From assembly GCF_013185185.1 (NCBI RefSeq), contig NZ_JAAZWE010000002.1, forward strand, positions 62,001 to 126,000: 64,000 nt of DNA, given 5' to 3'. Below are positions 1-9,649 of this stretch, piece after piece. Each line of letters opens with the position of its first letter. Position 1 is the first letter of the stretch. The stretch is from Saccharibacillus endophyticus (lineage in GTDB: Bacteria; Bacillota; Bacilli; Paenibacillales; Paenibacillaceae). Both the position numbers and the translations under genes were made by a program. The notes beneath the pieces were generated by a model. It had not been told where the DNA came from. It did not search any database and saw only the letters and a program-made list of their open reading frames with translations.

Positions 1-927
1 GACATCCGCGGTTTGTTTCGGTGCGGTTCCCGCATAGATCGTGAAGTACCCGCTATCGATATGGGCGCTGTGGTACGAGTAAACGGAATACGCAAGACCC
101 CGTTTTTCCCGAATCTCCTGGAACAGCTTCGAGCTCATGCCGCCGCCGATCGAGTTGTTAAGCAAAGCCATCGCGTATTGACGCGGATCGTCATAGCCGA
201 ATCCTTGAAAAGCCAGGCAAATATGATTTTGCTCGGTTTTCTTTTTCCGGTAGACAAGTCCGCCGTCGAAGGACGGAACCGTGATCGACTGCTCCTCGCC
301 GCGACGCTGAAAAGATCCGAAATGCTGCTCGATCAGCTCCCGAATATTGTCTCCGAGATTACCTGCAATCGCTACGATTGTATTGTTTATCGTGTAGCGC
401 TCATGCATGAACCCCATCAAATCATCCGAAGACATGGCTTCCAAATGTTCCTGCGTACCCAAGATCGGCATCGCCAGCGGATGACCTTCGTATGCGGCTT
501 CCACGATCAAATCATGCACCAGATCGTCGGGGTCATCCAGATACATCGAGATTTCTTCGAAGATCACGTTCTTCTCCCGCGACAGTTCCTCCGGGTCGAA
601 CTTGGAATTAAAGAACATATCCGCCAATGTATCCATAGCGATCGGAAGATGCTCGTCCAATACTTTAGCGTAATAGCTCGTATATTCTTTTGACGTAAAG
701 GCGTTGACGTTGCCTCCGATCGCATCGAACTGCTCCGCGATTTCTCTTGCATTGTAACGGTTCGTGCCCTTGAATAACATGTGCTCGATAAAGTGCGAGA
801 TGCCGTTATCGGCTTCCGTCTCGTTTCGAGATCCGTTTTTGACCCAGATACCGAACGACACCGAGCGCGAACCCGGGATATGCTCGGCTACCACTCGCAG
901 CCCGTTGCTCAACGTATATTTTTCCAA
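1..927 (-). CDS. mlpA: M16 family zinc peptidase (MlpA/YmxG-like), 3' end cut by window edge
   Basis: Translated from the minus strand, this 309-codon partial frame starts at a TTG preceded by GGGAGGG. It opens MEKYTLSNGLRVVAE and carries the inverted zinc-site motif HFIEH at residues 45-49 (His45, Glu48, His49). A distal acidic stretch EEISMY lies near residue 125, and GLAYSVYSY comes late in the visible part, as in processing-peptidase-like M16 enzymes. The family usually has about 410-420 residues, so roughly the last quarter is outside the window. In Bacillus an M16 gene follows pnp, with ylxY between them; here there is no ylxY. Its own promoter and an upstream terminator make it a separate unit. 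The substrate is unknown. The family is certain; the MlpA name rests on synteny. Confidence 0.93.
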   Translation of the reverse strand, partial: MEKYTLSNGLRVVAEHIPGSRSVSFGIWVKNGSRNETEADNGISHFIEHMLFKGTNRYNAREIAEQFDAIGGNVNAFTSKEYTSYYAKVLDEHLPIAMDTLADMFFNSKFDPEELSREKNVIFEEISMYLDDPDDLVHDLIVEAAYEGHPLAMPILGTQEHLEAMSSDDLMGFMHERYTINNTIVAIAGNLGDNIRELIEQHFGSFQRRGEEQSITVPSFDGGLVYRKKKTEQNHICLAFQGFGYDDPRQYAMALLNNSIGGGMSSKLFQEIREKRGLAYSVYSYHSAHIDSGYFTIYAGTAPKQTADV

Positions 928-989
928 AGCGTTATTCCCTCCCGTACACTCGACCAATAGGTATCGGCTCAAATAAACGTGCAAACTCT

Positions 990-1018
990 ATCCTAGCAAA
1001 TTTTCGCGTTGTACTCAA
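990..1018 (-). promoter_or_regulatory. Sigma-A-type promoter of the M16 peptidase gene
   Basis: On the minus strand TTGAGT (1013-1018) and TAGGAT (990-995) are separated by 17 nt. TGC directly precedes the -10, which gives an extended -10. It lies between the pnp terminator and the TTG start at 927. The remaining bases of the 928-1140 gap show nothing else. Confidence 0.65.
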
Positions 1019-1078
1019 CACAGTTTGGACATCGGTATTTCCGTCAGTCGAAGTCATGTCCGCAAGGCGAAGTATGCA

Positions 1079-1116
1079 TAAAAAAAGAGCCAGAACATCA
1101 TTCTGTCTCTTTTTTC
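1079..1116 (-). terminator. Rho-independent terminator after pnp
   Basis: A 10-bp stem, AGAGACAGAA with TTCTGGCTCT (one mismatch), has a 5-nt loop and is flanked by A-run and T-run on both sides. It could therefore stop transcription in either direction. It lies 25 nt downstream of the pnp stop codon. Confidence 0.85.
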
Positions 1117-1140
1117 GTTCATTTATGAAAGATGGTCGAT

Positions 1141-3243
1141 TTAGGATTTAGCAGGAGCATTGTTGCTCAGCAGAATCTTATGCGACAGGTTAACGCGTCC
1201 TTGCGCATCGATCTCCGTAACTTTAACTTGAAGCTTGTCGCCAACGGCTACAACATCTTCGACTTTAGCTACGCGTTCCGCAGCAAGCTGCGAAATATGC
1301 ACGAGGCCGTCTTTGCCCGGGATCAGTTCGACGAATGCGCCGAATTTTTCGATCCGACGAACGGTACCTTCATACACTTCGCCGACCACGACTTCGCGCA
1401 CGATGTTTTGAATGATCTCGGAAGCTTTGTTGATCATGTCTTCGTCGTTGGAAGCGATGAACACGCGGCCGTCCTGCTCGATATCGATCTTGACGCCGGT
1501 CTCTTCGATGATTTTGTTGATAATCTTGCCGCCCGCCCCGATCACGTCGCGGATCTTGTCCGGCTTGATGTTGATGATCGTGATCTTCGGCGCGTATTTC
1601 GACATTTTTTCTCTAGGCGTCTGAATGGCTTGAAGCATTTGCTCCAGGATATGCATACGGCCTTCGCGGGCTTGCGTCAAAGCTTCGGCCAGGATCTCGC
1701 GGCTGATGCCGTCGATCTTGATGTCCATTTGGATCGCGGTCACGCCTGCTTTCGTACCCGCAACCTTGAAGTCCATATCGCCGAGGTGATCTTCCATGCC
1801 TTGGATATCGGACAGGATCGAGACGTGGTCGCCGTCCTTGATCAGACCCATGGCCACGCCGGCAACAGGAGCTTTAAGCGGTACTCCCGCGTCCATCATC
1901 GCCAGAGTACTGGCACAAATGCTGGCTTGCGACGTGGAACCGTTCGATTCCAACACTTCGGAAACGAGGCGGATCGTGTACGGGAATTCGGTTTCCGAAG
2001 GAATGACCTTCATCAACGCGCGCTCGCCGAGCGCTCCGTGTCCGATTTCGCGGCGACCCGGCGCTCTGAGCGGACGAGCTTCGCCGACGCTGAACGGAGG
2101 GAAGTTGTAATGGTGCATGAAGCGTTTGGTATCTTCCGGAGAAACGCCGTCGAGCGTTTGCGAATCGCCCAACACGCCCAGCGTACAGATGCTCAGCGCC
2201 TGCGTTTGTCCGCGCGTGAACAGGCCCGAACCGTGAACGCGCGGCAGCAGCGCCACGTCGGAGCTGATCGGACGAATTTCGGCCAAGCCGCGTCCGTCCG
2301 GACGAACTTTGTCATGCGTAATCAGGCGGCGAACTTCTTCTTTGACGATATCGTGCAGAATTTCTTTAACGTCGTCCAGTTTGTCCGGCGTTTCCAGATA
2401 CAAATCGGAGAAATGAGTAATGGCTTCTTCGCTTACGGCGTCGATCGCATCTTGGCGCGCATGCTTTTCGGCAATGCGTACCGCTTCGACGAGACGCGAT
2501 GCGGCAAACGCGCGTACCGCCTCGTTGACTTCCGCGTCCACCGCATGCAGCTTCACGGCCATCTTCGGCTTGCCTGCTTTTTCGACGAGCTGCTCGATGC
2601 TGGCGACGATTTCTTTAACCGCGTCGTGGCCGAACATGATCGCTTCCAGCATCACTTCTTCCGGAACTTCGTTGCCTTCCGCTTCAACCATCATGATCGC
2701 GTCTTTCGTGCCTGCGACAACGAGATACAGATCGCTTGCTTCTTGCTGGGATTGTGTCGGGTTCACGACAAATTGACCGTCTACGCGCCCGACGGCCACG
2801 CCGCCGATCGGTCCGTCAAACGGAACATCGGAGATGCTGAGCGCCGCGGAAGTCCCGATCATGGCCGCGATTTGCGGTTCGTTGTCGTGATCCACGCTCA
2901 TGACGATATTTTGAATTTGCACGTCGTTACGGAAACCTTCCGGGAACAACGGGCGAATCGGACGGTCAGTCAAACGGCTTGCCAAAATCGCTTTTTCGCT
3001 TGGACGTCCTTCACGCTTGATAAATCCGCCTGGAATTTTACCTACCGCGTACATTCTTTCTTCATAGTTCACGGTCAACGGGAAAAAGTCGAGGTCTTTA
3101 GGCTGGTTGGAGGCAGTCACGGTACAGAGTACGACTGTTTCGCCGTAGTGAACCATTACCGCTGCGTTTGCTTGCTTGGCCAAACGGCCCGTTTTCAGCG
3201 TAAGGGTACGTCCCCCAAGCTGCATTTCTACTTGCTGTTCCAT
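1141..3243 (-). CDS. pnp: Polyribonucleotide nucleotidyltransferase (PNPase)
   Basis: A 700-residue phosphorolytic 3'-5' exoribonuclease, full length for the family. It has two RNase PH cores; the second contains the [12 protein letters not shown] segment. A KH domain near residues 550-610 carries [12 protein letters not shown], and a C-terminal S1 domain carries [17 protein letters not shown]. The start MEQQVEMQ is chosen because GGAGGAG lies 5-6 nt upstream; an in-frame TTG 30 nt earlier lacks such a site. It follows rpsO with a hairpin between them and ends at a terminator. The rpsO-pnp order matches Bacillus and most bacteria. It acts in cytoplasmic RNA turnover. Confidence 0.98.
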   Translation of the reverse strand: MEQQVEMQLGGRTLTLKTGRLAKQANAAVMVHYGETVVLCTVTASNQPKDLDFFPLTVNYEERMYAVGKIPGGFIKREGRPSEKAILASRLTDRPIRPLFPEGFRNDVQIQNIVMSVDHDNEPQIAAMIGTSAALSISDVPFDGPIGGVAVGRVDGQFVVNPTQSQQEASDLYLVVAGTKDAIMMVEAEGNEVPEEVMLEAIMFGHDAVKEIVASIEQLVEKAGKPKMAVKLHAVDAEVNEAVRAFAASRLVEAVRIAEKHARQDAIDAVSEEAITHFSDLYLETPDKLDDVKEILHDIVKEEVRRLITHDKVRPDGRGLAEIRPISSDVALLPRVHGSGLFTRGQTQALSICTLGVLGDSQTLDGVSPEDTKRFMHHYNFPPFSVGEARPLRAPGRREIGHGALGERALMKVIPSETEFPYTIRLVSEVLESNGSTSQASICASTLAMMDAGVPLKAPVAGVAMGLIKDGDHVSILSDIQGMEDHLGDMDFKVAGTKAGVTAIQMDIKIDGISREILAEALTQAREGRMHILEQMLQAIQTPREKMSKYAPKITIINIKPDKIRDVIGAGGKIINKIIEETGVKIDIEQDGRVFIASNDEDMINKASEIIQNIVREVVVGEVYEGTVRRIEKFGAFVELIPGKDGLVHISQLAAERVAKVEDVVAVGDKLQVKVTEIDAQGRVNLSHKILLSNNAPAKS

Positions 3244-3284
3244 GAAACTCCTCCTCGGATCGTCTTCGCTCATTCATTAAGTAT

Positions 3285-3350
3285 AAAAAACAACCTGGCT
3301 GCTGCCGTCGGCTCCAAAAAAGACCATACGGTTCACAACCAGGCTGCTTG
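3285..3350 (-). terminator. Intercistronic hairpin between rpsO and pnp, terminator-like
   Basis: On the minus strand AAGCAGCCTGGTTG pairs with CAGCCAGGTTGTTT, a 14-bp stem containing G-U wobbles, and TTTTTT follows. The apical region is about 35 nt and includes ACCGTATGGT, a second small stem. It could partly terminate after rpsO or be a processing site that sets pnp level. Confidence 0.6.
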
Positions 3351-3367
3351 TGCAAAACTTTTTAATT

Positions 3368-3637
3368 TTAGCGACGCAGGCCGAGTTTTTCGATCAGTGC
3401 GCTATAACGTCTAACATCATTGTTTTTCAGGTAAGCCAACAGTCTGCGACGTTGTCCGACCATTTTCAGAAGACCGCGACGCGAGTGGTGATCTTTCTTG
3501 TGCGTACGCAGGTGATCCGTCAGGTTAACGATGTTCTCCGTCAGGATAGCGACTTGAACTTCAGGAGATCCTGTATCGGATTCGTGAGTTCTGTGCTCTT
3601 CGATCAGTTGGTTCTTACGTTCTTGTGTCAATGCCAT
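3368..3637 (-). CDS. rpsO: 30S ribosomal protein S15
   Basis: An 89-residue primary 16S-binding protein of the small subunit. It contains the family signature region from [10 protein letters not shown] through [15 protein letters not shown]. The start MALTQERKN follows AGGAGGTGAATTGG with good spacing; the ORF could be read three codons upstream, but the ribosome site favours this ATG. It has its own promoter in the ribF-rpsO gap and is followed by pnp. S15 autoregulates through its leader in several bacteria. The leader here is about 110 nt, but I could not assign a known S15-binding fold in it. Confidence 0.98.
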   Translation of the reverse strand: MALTQERKNQLIEEHRTHESDTGSPEVQVAILTENIVNLTDHLRTHKKDHHSRRGLLKMVGQRRRLLAYLKNNDVRRYSALIEKLGLRR

Positions 3638-3754
3638 CCAATTCACCTCCTAATAATGTGGAAAATCTTATCCCCAAAAGCCTCGTATCGGCCGGTGAAA
3701 GCCAGAAACCAAGCCATGGTTAAGTTACTCACGTAAATGCAAGCAACGTAAATC

Positions 3755-3783
3755 AGTATAACAAACGTTTACTGAAAAGTAAA
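3755..3783 (-). promoter_or_regulatory. Sigma-A-type promoter of rpsO-pnp
   Basis: On the minus strand TTTACT (3778-3783) and TATACT (3755-3760) are separated by 17 nt. The -35 hexamer and half of the spacer lie inside the proximal inverted repeat described separately, so an operator-type control is plausible. Confidence 0.65.
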
Positions 3784-3815
3784 CAGTAAAACGCTCGTTT
3801 ACTGACAAAGTAAAC
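3767..3815. repeat. Two tandem GTTTACT-n-AGTAAAC inverted repeats over the rpsO promoter
   Basis: Copy 1 is at 3767-3784 with a 4-nt centre; copy 2 is at 3797-3815 with a 5-nt centre. The 7-nt arms are identical in both. The copies start 30 bp apart, close to three helical turns. A partial half-site CAGTAAAAC lies between them. Copy 2 ends 2 bases before the ribF stop codon, and copy 1 overlaps the -35. The arms are AT-rich with no T-run, so this does not look like a terminator. A repressor or activator operator is my inference. Confidence 0.7.
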
Positions 3816-3817
3816 AT

Positions 3818-4759
3818 TTAGCCGTTGAGGATATTTCGCGCTTCATCGGCATCTTTGGCAATTTGCGCCACAAGCTCGTCAATTCCCGAAAACTTTCGTT
3901 CAGGACGGATATACTGCACCAGGTCAATCCAAACGTCTTCACCGTAAATACTACGATCAAAGTCGAACAGATGGGTCTCAAACGTAGGCTTGATGCTGCC
4001 GTCCGTGAACGTCGGCTTGACACCCACGTTCATGACGCCTCCGTAGACTTCCCCGTCAAGGCCGAAACGCACCGCGTACACGCCTTTCGCAGGGGTTACA
4101 TAGTGTCCTGAAGGATCGACGTTGGCTGTAGGGAAGCCAATCGTACGACCGCGTTTATCTCCGCCTACAACAGTGCCGCGCACCCGATAAGGACGCCCCA
4201 GCAAACGATGGGCTTTCTTCGCATCACCGAGCTTCAGCGCAGCGCGAATCCCGGAACTACCGACTTTCTCTTCCTCCAGTAAAAACGGAGCAACAGTCTT
4301 GACGTCGATCTTCCCGCCACTAAGTGAATGGATGGCTTCCGCGGTACCTTCCCCCATAAACCCGAACCGGAAATCGAAACCCACGACTGCCGTTGCCACT
4401 TGGAGCGGAAGCAGCACTTTGGTCACGAAATCGGACGGGGGAACTTTTGAAAATTCCGGCGTAAATTCGCCTACATACATATAATCCACGCCAAGCTCTT
4501 CCAGAATGCTTTCCTTGTCGCGCAGAGGCGTCAGGTAGCCTTCATAATCGCCCTTGCCCATCACTTCTTTCGGATGGGGGTGGAACGTCAGTACCGCGAC
4601 CGGCAATTGTAGGCTGCGTCCCAATTCCAGTGCACGTTGAATGACGCTCACATGCCCTAGATGAAGACCGTCGAATTGTCCGATTGCCAGGATCTGCCGC
4701 TGAACGGGGATGGTTTCTCCGACCCCGATTAAAGGATAAGTTAGCGTTATCGTCTTCAC
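3818..4759 (-). CDS. ribF: Bifunctional riboflavin kinase / FAD synthetase
   Basis: A 313-residue two-domain enzyme that makes FMN from riboflavin and then FAD. The N-terminal nucleotidyltransferase domain has IGQFDGLHLGH (a variant of the usual GNFDGVHLGH) and the later GSSGIRAALK. The C-terminal kinase domain has IGFPTANVDP followed by GVYAVRF. It starts with GTG preceded by AGGTGATCGAAAA. It lies 70 nt after truB, the usual order truB-ribF-rpsO. The gap holds a small GC hairpin (TGCCC / GGGCA) but no T-run. It is the last gene of the rimP unit, since rpsO has its own promoter. Confidence 0.97.
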   Translation of the reverse strand: MKTITLTYPLIGVGETIPVQRQILAIGQFDGLHLGHVSVIQRALELGRSLQLPVAVLTFHPHPKEVMGKGDYEGYLTPLRDKESILEELGVDYMYVGEFTPEFSKVPPSDFVTKVLLPLQVATAVVGFDFRFGFMGEGTAEAIHSLSGGKIDVKTVAPFLLEEEKVGSSGIRAALKLGDAKKAHRLLGRPYRVRGTVVGGDKRGRTIGFPTANVDPSGHYVTPAKGVYAVRFGLDGEVYGGVMNVGVKPTFTDGSIKPTFETHLFDFDRSIYGEDVWIDLVQYIRPERKFSGIDELVAQIAKDADEARNILNG

Positions 4760-4829
4760 TTTTCGATCACCTGCATTTTCCGTCGCTTGGTCGTTCGGTC
4801 ATTGTTATTCTTTGCCCAGTGCCGGGCAC

Positions 4830-5744
4830 TTAAGGCAGGAAAACTTTAACCGGAACGACTTTGCCGACTTCTTCGTCCCATCTGTAAATCCCGATAAAGC
4901 GGTCATCCGGCGTGTAGAGTCTGAACTCTTTTTGCAACCCTTCCGCAGAAGGCAGTACAGCCCAAGACGACAGCTTTTGTCCGCGCAGCGCGTTCTCCAG
5001 CCTACGTTCGTCCACCTTATGCTCAGGCATATGAACAGCGGCCTTGTCTGCCCGAACAAGCGTATCTGCAAGCGTGCCCTCTTCCACACGCTGCGCAATC
5101 TCTTCAAAGGTCAAACAACCATCAAGACCGATGCCTGCGGACAAGGTGCGTTCCAGCTTCGCCATTGTCGACGGAACACCCAGTTTGGCTCCCAAATCGA
5201 CGCAAAGCGTCCGAATATAAGTTCCTTTTGAACATAATACGCGCAAAGAAACCTCCGGCTGATCGCCTTCTTCAAACCCTGTGACTTCGAGTTCGTGGAT
5301 CACCACTTCACGCGCTTTGCGCTCCACGGTCTTGCCTTCCCGAGCCAGCTCGTAAAGTCGCTTGCCGTCCACTTTGATTGCCGAATACATAGGCGGAGTC
5401 TGCATGATCGGACCGATAAAGTCGGCCAAAGCCTCTCTCACCTGCGCTTCGGTAATTCCCGTTTCGGGCATTTCCTCAATGATAGTCCCTGTCAGGTCTT
5501 CCGTGTCCGTCGCGATTCCGAATTTCAGTACCGCACGGTATTCCTTCGGCATTTCCTGCAAATATTCGACCATCCGGGTAGCGCGCCCCAAGCAAAGCGG
5601 CAGCACCCCCGTCACGGACGGATCAAGCGTGCCCGTATGGCCGATTCGTTTCATTTGAAGCAACCGCCGACATTTCGCCACGACATCGTGAGACGTCATG
5701 CCTGCGGGCTTGTGTACCGGCAGTACGCCGTCAAAATCATTCAT
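4830..5744 (-). CDS. truB: tRNA pseudouridine(55) synthase
   Basis: A 304-residue enzyme that isomerises U55 in the T-loop of tRNA. It opens GVLPVHKPAGMTSHD and carries the catalytic-Asp motif GHTGTLDPSVTGVLP, then GRATRMVEY. A C-terminal PUA-like part follows. The ATG overlaps the end of nrnA by 4 nt, so the two are probably translationally coupled. Length and motifs are normal for TruB. Confidence 0.98.
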   Translation of the reverse strand: MNDFDGVLPVHKPAGMTSHDVVAKCRRLLQMKRIGHTGTLDPSVTGVLPLCLGRATRMVEYLQEMPKEYRAVLKFGIATDTEDLTGTIIEEMPETGITEAQVREALADFIGPIMQTPPMYSAIKVDGKRLYELAREGKTVERKAREVVIHELEVTGFEEGDQPEVSLRVLCSKGTYIRTLCVDLGAKLGVPSTMAKLERTLSAGIGLDGCLTFEEIAQRVEEGTLADTLVRADKAAVHMPEHKVDERRLENALRGQKLSSWAVLPSAEGLQKEFRLYTPDDRFIGIYRWDEEVGKVVPVKVFLP

Positions 5745-6718
5745 AGCGATTGTTTGATCCTCTCGATCACGAGTGCGGTCACTTGCTCAAGCGTGCCTTC
5801 CAGTCGGCAACCGGCTGCGCGCACATGCCCGCCTCCGCCGAATTCGGCAGCAATTGCCGCCACATCCACTTTGCCTGCGGAGCGCATACTGGCTTTGACT
5901 GCATTCTCGTTAATAACTTTAAACAGCACGCCGACTTCGACGCCCTGAATATTGCGCGGATAATTCACGATGCCTTCCAGATCCTCGTTGGATGCGCCTG
6001 CTTGAACCATGTGTTCCGGCGTCACATGCACCCATGCGACCTTGCCGTTTTCCGACATTTGCAGCGTAGCCAGAGACAAGGTCAACACATCGAATTGCGG
6101 CTTGGTCAACTGTTCCAGCAGCGAATCGGCGAGATCCGGACCGTTGACGCCAAGCTCCAGCAAATGCGAAGCGATTTGCATCACTTTCGGCGACGTGCTG
6201 GAGTATCGAAAACCTCCAGTATCGGTCAATATCCCGGTATACAGCATTTCGGCAACATTTCGATCCCAGCCCAAGTCGAACAGCTTAACCAGATCGTACA
6301 AGATTTCAGCTGTCGCTGCCGCATCCGCTTTGATCAAAGTCTGCGTGCCGTATTCGTCGTTGGTCGGATGATGGTCGATATTGAGCATATTCGCTCCTTC
6401 TTCCATCCACTCCGATACCAGACCCACCCGCTTAAAGTCCGCGCAATCGACACAAATGACATTGCCGTAAGTGCGTGTGCGTTCCGTCAGGCTCATGTCC
6501 AGAATCTGATCGGATCCTTCCATGTAGGTCATCCGTTGCGGAATCGGCCCTTCATTAATCATCGTGAAGGTTTTCCCCAAACGCGAGAGAAGCCAGCCCA
6601 CCGCAAGGGTGGAACTGACTGCATCTCCGTCGGGCTGTACGTGCGCCACGACCAGGAAGTCATCGTGCTGTTCGATAAATTGCCGCGCACCGATCAAATC
6701 CTGCTCATACGTCCGCAT
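5741..6718 (-). CDS. nrnA: Bifunctional oligoribonuclease / pAp phosphatase (DHH family)
   Basis: A 325-residue DHH/DHHA1 phosphoesterase that degrades nanoRNA and dephosphorylates pAp. Near the N-terminus is HVQPDGDAVSS, where many relatives have a Gly-Ser. The diagnostic NIDHHPTNDEYG lies mid-N-domain, and the DHHA1 domain ends with FGGGGHVRAAG. The start MRTYEQDL follows GGAGACGGCG and overlaps rbfA by 14 nt; the longer open frame upstream is only rbfA in another frame. An nrnA gene between rbfA and truB is a frequent arrangement outside Bacillus subtilis. Confidence 0.94.
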   Translation of the reverse strand: MRTYEQDLIGARQFIEQHDDFLVVAHVQPDGDAVSSTLAVGWLLSRLGKTFTMINEGPIPQRMTYMEGSDQILDMSLTERTRTYGNVICVDCADFKRVGLVSEWMEEGANMLNIDHHPTNDEYGTQTLIKADAAATAEILYDLVKLFDLGWDRNVAEMLYTGILTDTGGFRYSSTSPKVMQIASHLLELGVNGPDLADSLLEQLTKPQFDVLTLSLATLQMSENGKVAWVHVTPEHMVQAGASNEDLEGIVNYPRNIQGVEVGVLFKVINENAVKASMRSAGKVDVAAIAAEFGGGGHVRAAGCRLEGTLEQVTALVIERIKQSL

Positions 6719-7103
6719 CGCCGTCTCCTTTATTCTCTTGTTTGGCTTTCTCCGGCTCATCTTCCGACTTGATCTGTCCCAGCAGGCTTTCGATCTTGCT
6801 GCCGTAGGCGATCGATTCGTCGAGATGGAAGAACAGTGCCGGCGTATGCCGCAAGCGAATTCGTTTGCCGATTTCGGTACGAAGGAAACCCGTCGCTTTT
6901 TTGATGCCTGCCAGCGACTGCTGCTTCTGATCTTCGTCACCGAAAATGCTCAGATACACGTTCGCTTCGGACAGGTCGCCCGTCACCTCGACATCGGTGA
7001 CGGTAACGAATCCGATACGCGGATCTTTCAATTCGCTTTGAATCATCTGGCTGAGTTCTTTTTTGATTTCTTCCCCAACCCGGCCTACTCTAATTTTTGC
7101 CAT
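6705..7103 (-). CDS. rbfA: 30S ribosome-binding factor RbfA
   Basis: A 132-residue cold-shock and 16S-processing factor that binds the 30S subunit. It has the single KH-like domain from RVGRVGEEIKKELSQ through DPRIGFVTVTDVEVT and RHTPALFFHLDES. A short acidic and lysine-rich tail ends it. It lies 17 nt after infB; the small gene ylxP that separates them in Bacillus is missing. Start ATG follows the infB stop with a purine-rich GGGGTG upstream. Confidence 0.97.
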   Translation of the reverse strand: MAKIRVGRVGEEIKKELSQMIQSELKDPRIGFVTVTDVEVTGDLSEANVYLSIFGDEDQKQQSLAGIKKATGFLRTEIGKRIRLRHTPALFFHLDESIAYGSKIESLLGQIKSEDEPEKAKQENKGDGDADV

Positions 7104-7120
7104 GTTTTTTCACCCCGCTT

Positions 7121-9649
7121 TTAGCGCTCGACAGCTTCCATCACGAAGGCTTCAATAATGTCGCCTTCTTGAATGTCGTTATAATCAAGCGTAATTCCGC
7201 ATTCGTAGCCTTGGGATACTTCTTTGGCGTCGTCTTTATAACGCTTCAGCGAGTCGATCTTGCCTTCGTAGACGACGATGCCGCCACGGATCAAGCGAGC
7301 TTCCGCATTACGCGCAATCTTGCCTTGAATAACCATGGAGCCCGCGATTACGCCGACCTTGGTAACTTTGAACGTGCTGCGAACTTCGGCTTGACCGATG
7401 ACCGTTTCTTTGAAGATCGGATCGAGCATGCCTTTCATCGCTTGTTCGATTTCCTCGATCACGCTGTAAATTACGCGATGCAGACGGATATCGACTTTTT
7501 CTTGCTCGGCAGTCAACGCGGCCTGGTTGTCCGGACGAACGTTGAAACCGATCACGATCGCATTCGAAGCCGCTGCCAGAATGATATCCGACTCGTTGAT
7601 CGCGCCGGCGCCGCTGTGAATGATCTTGACGCGAACGCCTTCGACTTCGATCTTCGCGAGCGAGCCTTTGAGGGCTTCGACCGAACCTTGAACGTCGCCT
7701 TTGATGATAACGTTAAGGTCTTTGATTTCGCCGTCTTTGATATGCTTGAACAGATCATCAAGGGTAACGCGAGTGTTCGCCCCCATATCCGATTCGCGTT
7801 GCGTAATCGAACGCTTATCGGCGATGCTGCGAGCTTTACGCTCATCTTCAAACACCATGAACGGATCGCCGGCTTGCGGAACTTCCGTCAGACCGGTAAT
7901 TTCGACCGGAGTCGACGGACCCGCTTCCTTCAATCGACGGCCTTTGTCGTTAACCATCGCACGCACGCGTCCGAAACAGTTACCCGCTACGAAAGCATCG
8001 CCCACTTTGAGCGTACCGTGCTGAACGAGGATACGGGCAACAGGGCCGCGACCTTTATCCAACTCGGCTTCGATGACCGTGCCCCGGGCGCGCTTGTCCG
8101 GATTTGCACGGTAGTCATTCACTTCGGCTACCAGCAGAATCATTTCAAGCAGGCCTTCAAGACCCATTCTTTGCTTCGCGGATACGTTAACGAAGATCGT
8201 ATCGCCGCCCCACTCTTCCGGTACAAGACCGTACTCGGTGAGTTCTTGTTTAACGCGGTCCGGATCCGCACCCGGCTTGTCGATTTTGTTTACCGCTACG
8301 ATGATCGGCAGATTTGCCGCTTTTGCATGGTTAACAGCTTCAACGGTTTGCGGCATAACGCCGTCATCGGCTGCAACCACGATAATCGTAATATCCGTTA
8401 CCTGTGCACCGCGGGCACGCATTGCCGTGAAGGCTTCGTGACCCGGAGTATCCAGGAAACTGATTTTTTTGTTGTTGATTTCGACTTGATAAGCACCGAT
8501 ATGCTGCGTGATGCCGCCGGCTTCGCCGCCTGTTACATTCGTGGAACGAATCGCATCAAGCAATGTTGTTTTACCATGGTCGACGTGACCCATGATGGTA
8601 ACGACCGGAGGACGTTCTTTCAAATCAGCTTCTTCGTCGGTTTCTTCCAATGTTTCGAAGCGATCGTCTTCAACCGGAATCTTGATTTCGACTTCAACGC
8701 CGAAATCGCCTGCAAGCAGTTGGATCGTTTCCAGATCCAGCTCTTGGTTGATTGTCGCCATAACGCCGAGCATAATGAGTTTCTTGATGACTTCCGAAGC
8801 ATCCTTATGCAGAAGCTTCGCCGTTTCGGCAACAGTCATCGTACCGCGTACGATAATTTTCTTTGGCGTATTGTCGATCTTCTCTCTTGGTGGTTGGTTG
8901 TTGCGGTTGTTCCCGCCGCGTCCGCCTTTACCGCCGCGTCCGCCTTGACCGCCGCGGAATCCGCCTCTGCTATCGTCGGAACGACGTTGGCCGCCCGGAC
9001 GTCCGCCCTGTCCGCCTGTGCGATTGCCGCCTTGGCCACCTTGTCCGCCTGTACGGTTACCGCCCTGTCCGCCTTGACCGCCGCTACGGTTACCGCCGTA
9101 ACTGCTGTTCGAGGAAGAAGGACCGCGGCTTTGCGAAGAAGAAGCTCCGCCGCCACTGCGGTTTTGCGAACCCGTGCTTGTGCTGCCCGGACGCGCACCT
9201 TGACCGCCTTGGCCGCCGCTGCTCGGACGTGCGCCTTGACCGCTGGATTGAGGACGGCTTGCGCCGCCGCTTTGCGGACGACTTTGACCGCCGCCTACGG
9301 AAGAAGAACTGCGGTTGCCCTGAGGACGGTTACCGCCTTGACTTTGCGACTGACTGCTATTTGGGGTTTGGGGTTTATTATTCATACCTACCTGCTTTTC
9401 TTGTGAATTTTTTATTTGAATATCACCGTTCGATTGCGGTTTGCTGCTTGGAGATGCCGGCTTGGAGGCATTCGACTTGATTTTCCGAAAAAATTGTTCC
9501 ACTTTGCCGATTGCCTCAGGTTCCATCACGCTCATGTGATTATTCACCGGCATTTCGAGTTTCTTCAAAATGGTAATGATTTCTTTACTGCTCATGTCGA
9601 GCGATTTGGCGTATTCATAGACCCGAACTTTGCTTTCTGGTTTACTCAA
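7121..9649 (-). CDS. infB: Translation initiation factor IF-2
   Basis: An 842-residue GTPase that brings fMet-tRNA to the 30S subunit, longer than the B. subtilis protein (about 716). An IF2N domain spans residues 1-56. A low-complexity Gly/Gln/Arg/Ser/Asn-rich segment covers about 60-262. A second IF2N-like domain lies near 262-330. The G domain has GHVDHGKT at 354-361, DTPGHE and NKID. Beta-barrel and C-terminal tRNA-binding domains follow. It starts with TTG, overlaps ylxQ by 8 nt and has GGTGGAG upstream. The extra length is almost all in the disordered segment. Confidence 0.98.
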   Translation of the reverse strand: MSKPESKVRVYEYAKSLDMSSKEIITILKKLEMPVNNHMSVMEPEAIGKVEQFFRKIKSNASKPASPSSKPQSNGDIQIKNSQEKQVGMNNKPQTPNSSQSQSQGGNRPQGNRSSSSVGGGQSRPQSGGASRPQSSGQGARPSSGGQGGQGARPGSTSTGSQNRSGGGASSSQSRGPSSSNSSYGGNRSGGQGGQGGNRTGGQGGQGGNRTGGQGGRPGGQRRSDDSRGGFRGGQGGRGGKGGRGGNNRNNQPPREKIDNTPKKIIVRGTMTVAETAKLLHKDASEVIKKLIMLGVMATINQELDLETIQLLAGDFGVEVEIKIPVEDDRFETLEETDEEADLKERPPVVTIMGHVDHGKTTLLDAIRSTNVTGGEAGGITQHIGAYQVEINNKKISFLDTPGHEAFTAMRARGAQVTDITIIVVAADDGVMPQTVEAVNHAKAANLPIIVAVNKIDKPGADPDRVKQELTEYGLVPEEWGGDTIFVNVSAKQRMGLEGLLEMILLVAEVNDYRANPDKRARGTVIEAELDKGRGPVARILVQHGTLKVGDAFVAGNCFGRVRAMVNDKGRRLKEAGPSTPVEITGLTEVPQAGDPFMVFEDERKARSIADKRSITQRESDMGANTRVTLDDLFKHIKDGEIKDLNVIIKGDVQGSVEALKGSLAKIEVEGVRVKIIHSGAGAINESDIILAAASNAIVIGFNVRPDNQAALTAEQEKVDIRLHRVIYSVIEEIEQAMKGMLDPIFKETVIGQAEVRSTFKVTKVGVIAGSMVIQGKIARNAEARLIRGGIVVYEGKIDSLKRYKDDAKEVSQGYECGITLDYNDIQEGDIIEAFVMEAVER

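Noticed and set aside
1132..3414. 760-codon plus-strand ORF opposite pnp, and similar long plus-strand ORFs opposite infB, polC, hslU and proS
   Set aside because: Each is a complete antisense shadow of a well-conserved gene; the translations are rich in Arg, His and Phe, with no recognisable domain, and no ribosome sites were seen. Codon bias of the sense gene explains the lack of stops.
9000..9100. CRISPR-like or satellite repeats in the GC-rich DNA of infB
   Set aside because: The repeats follow the codon frame of the Gly/Gln/Asn/Arg segment and have no spacers.
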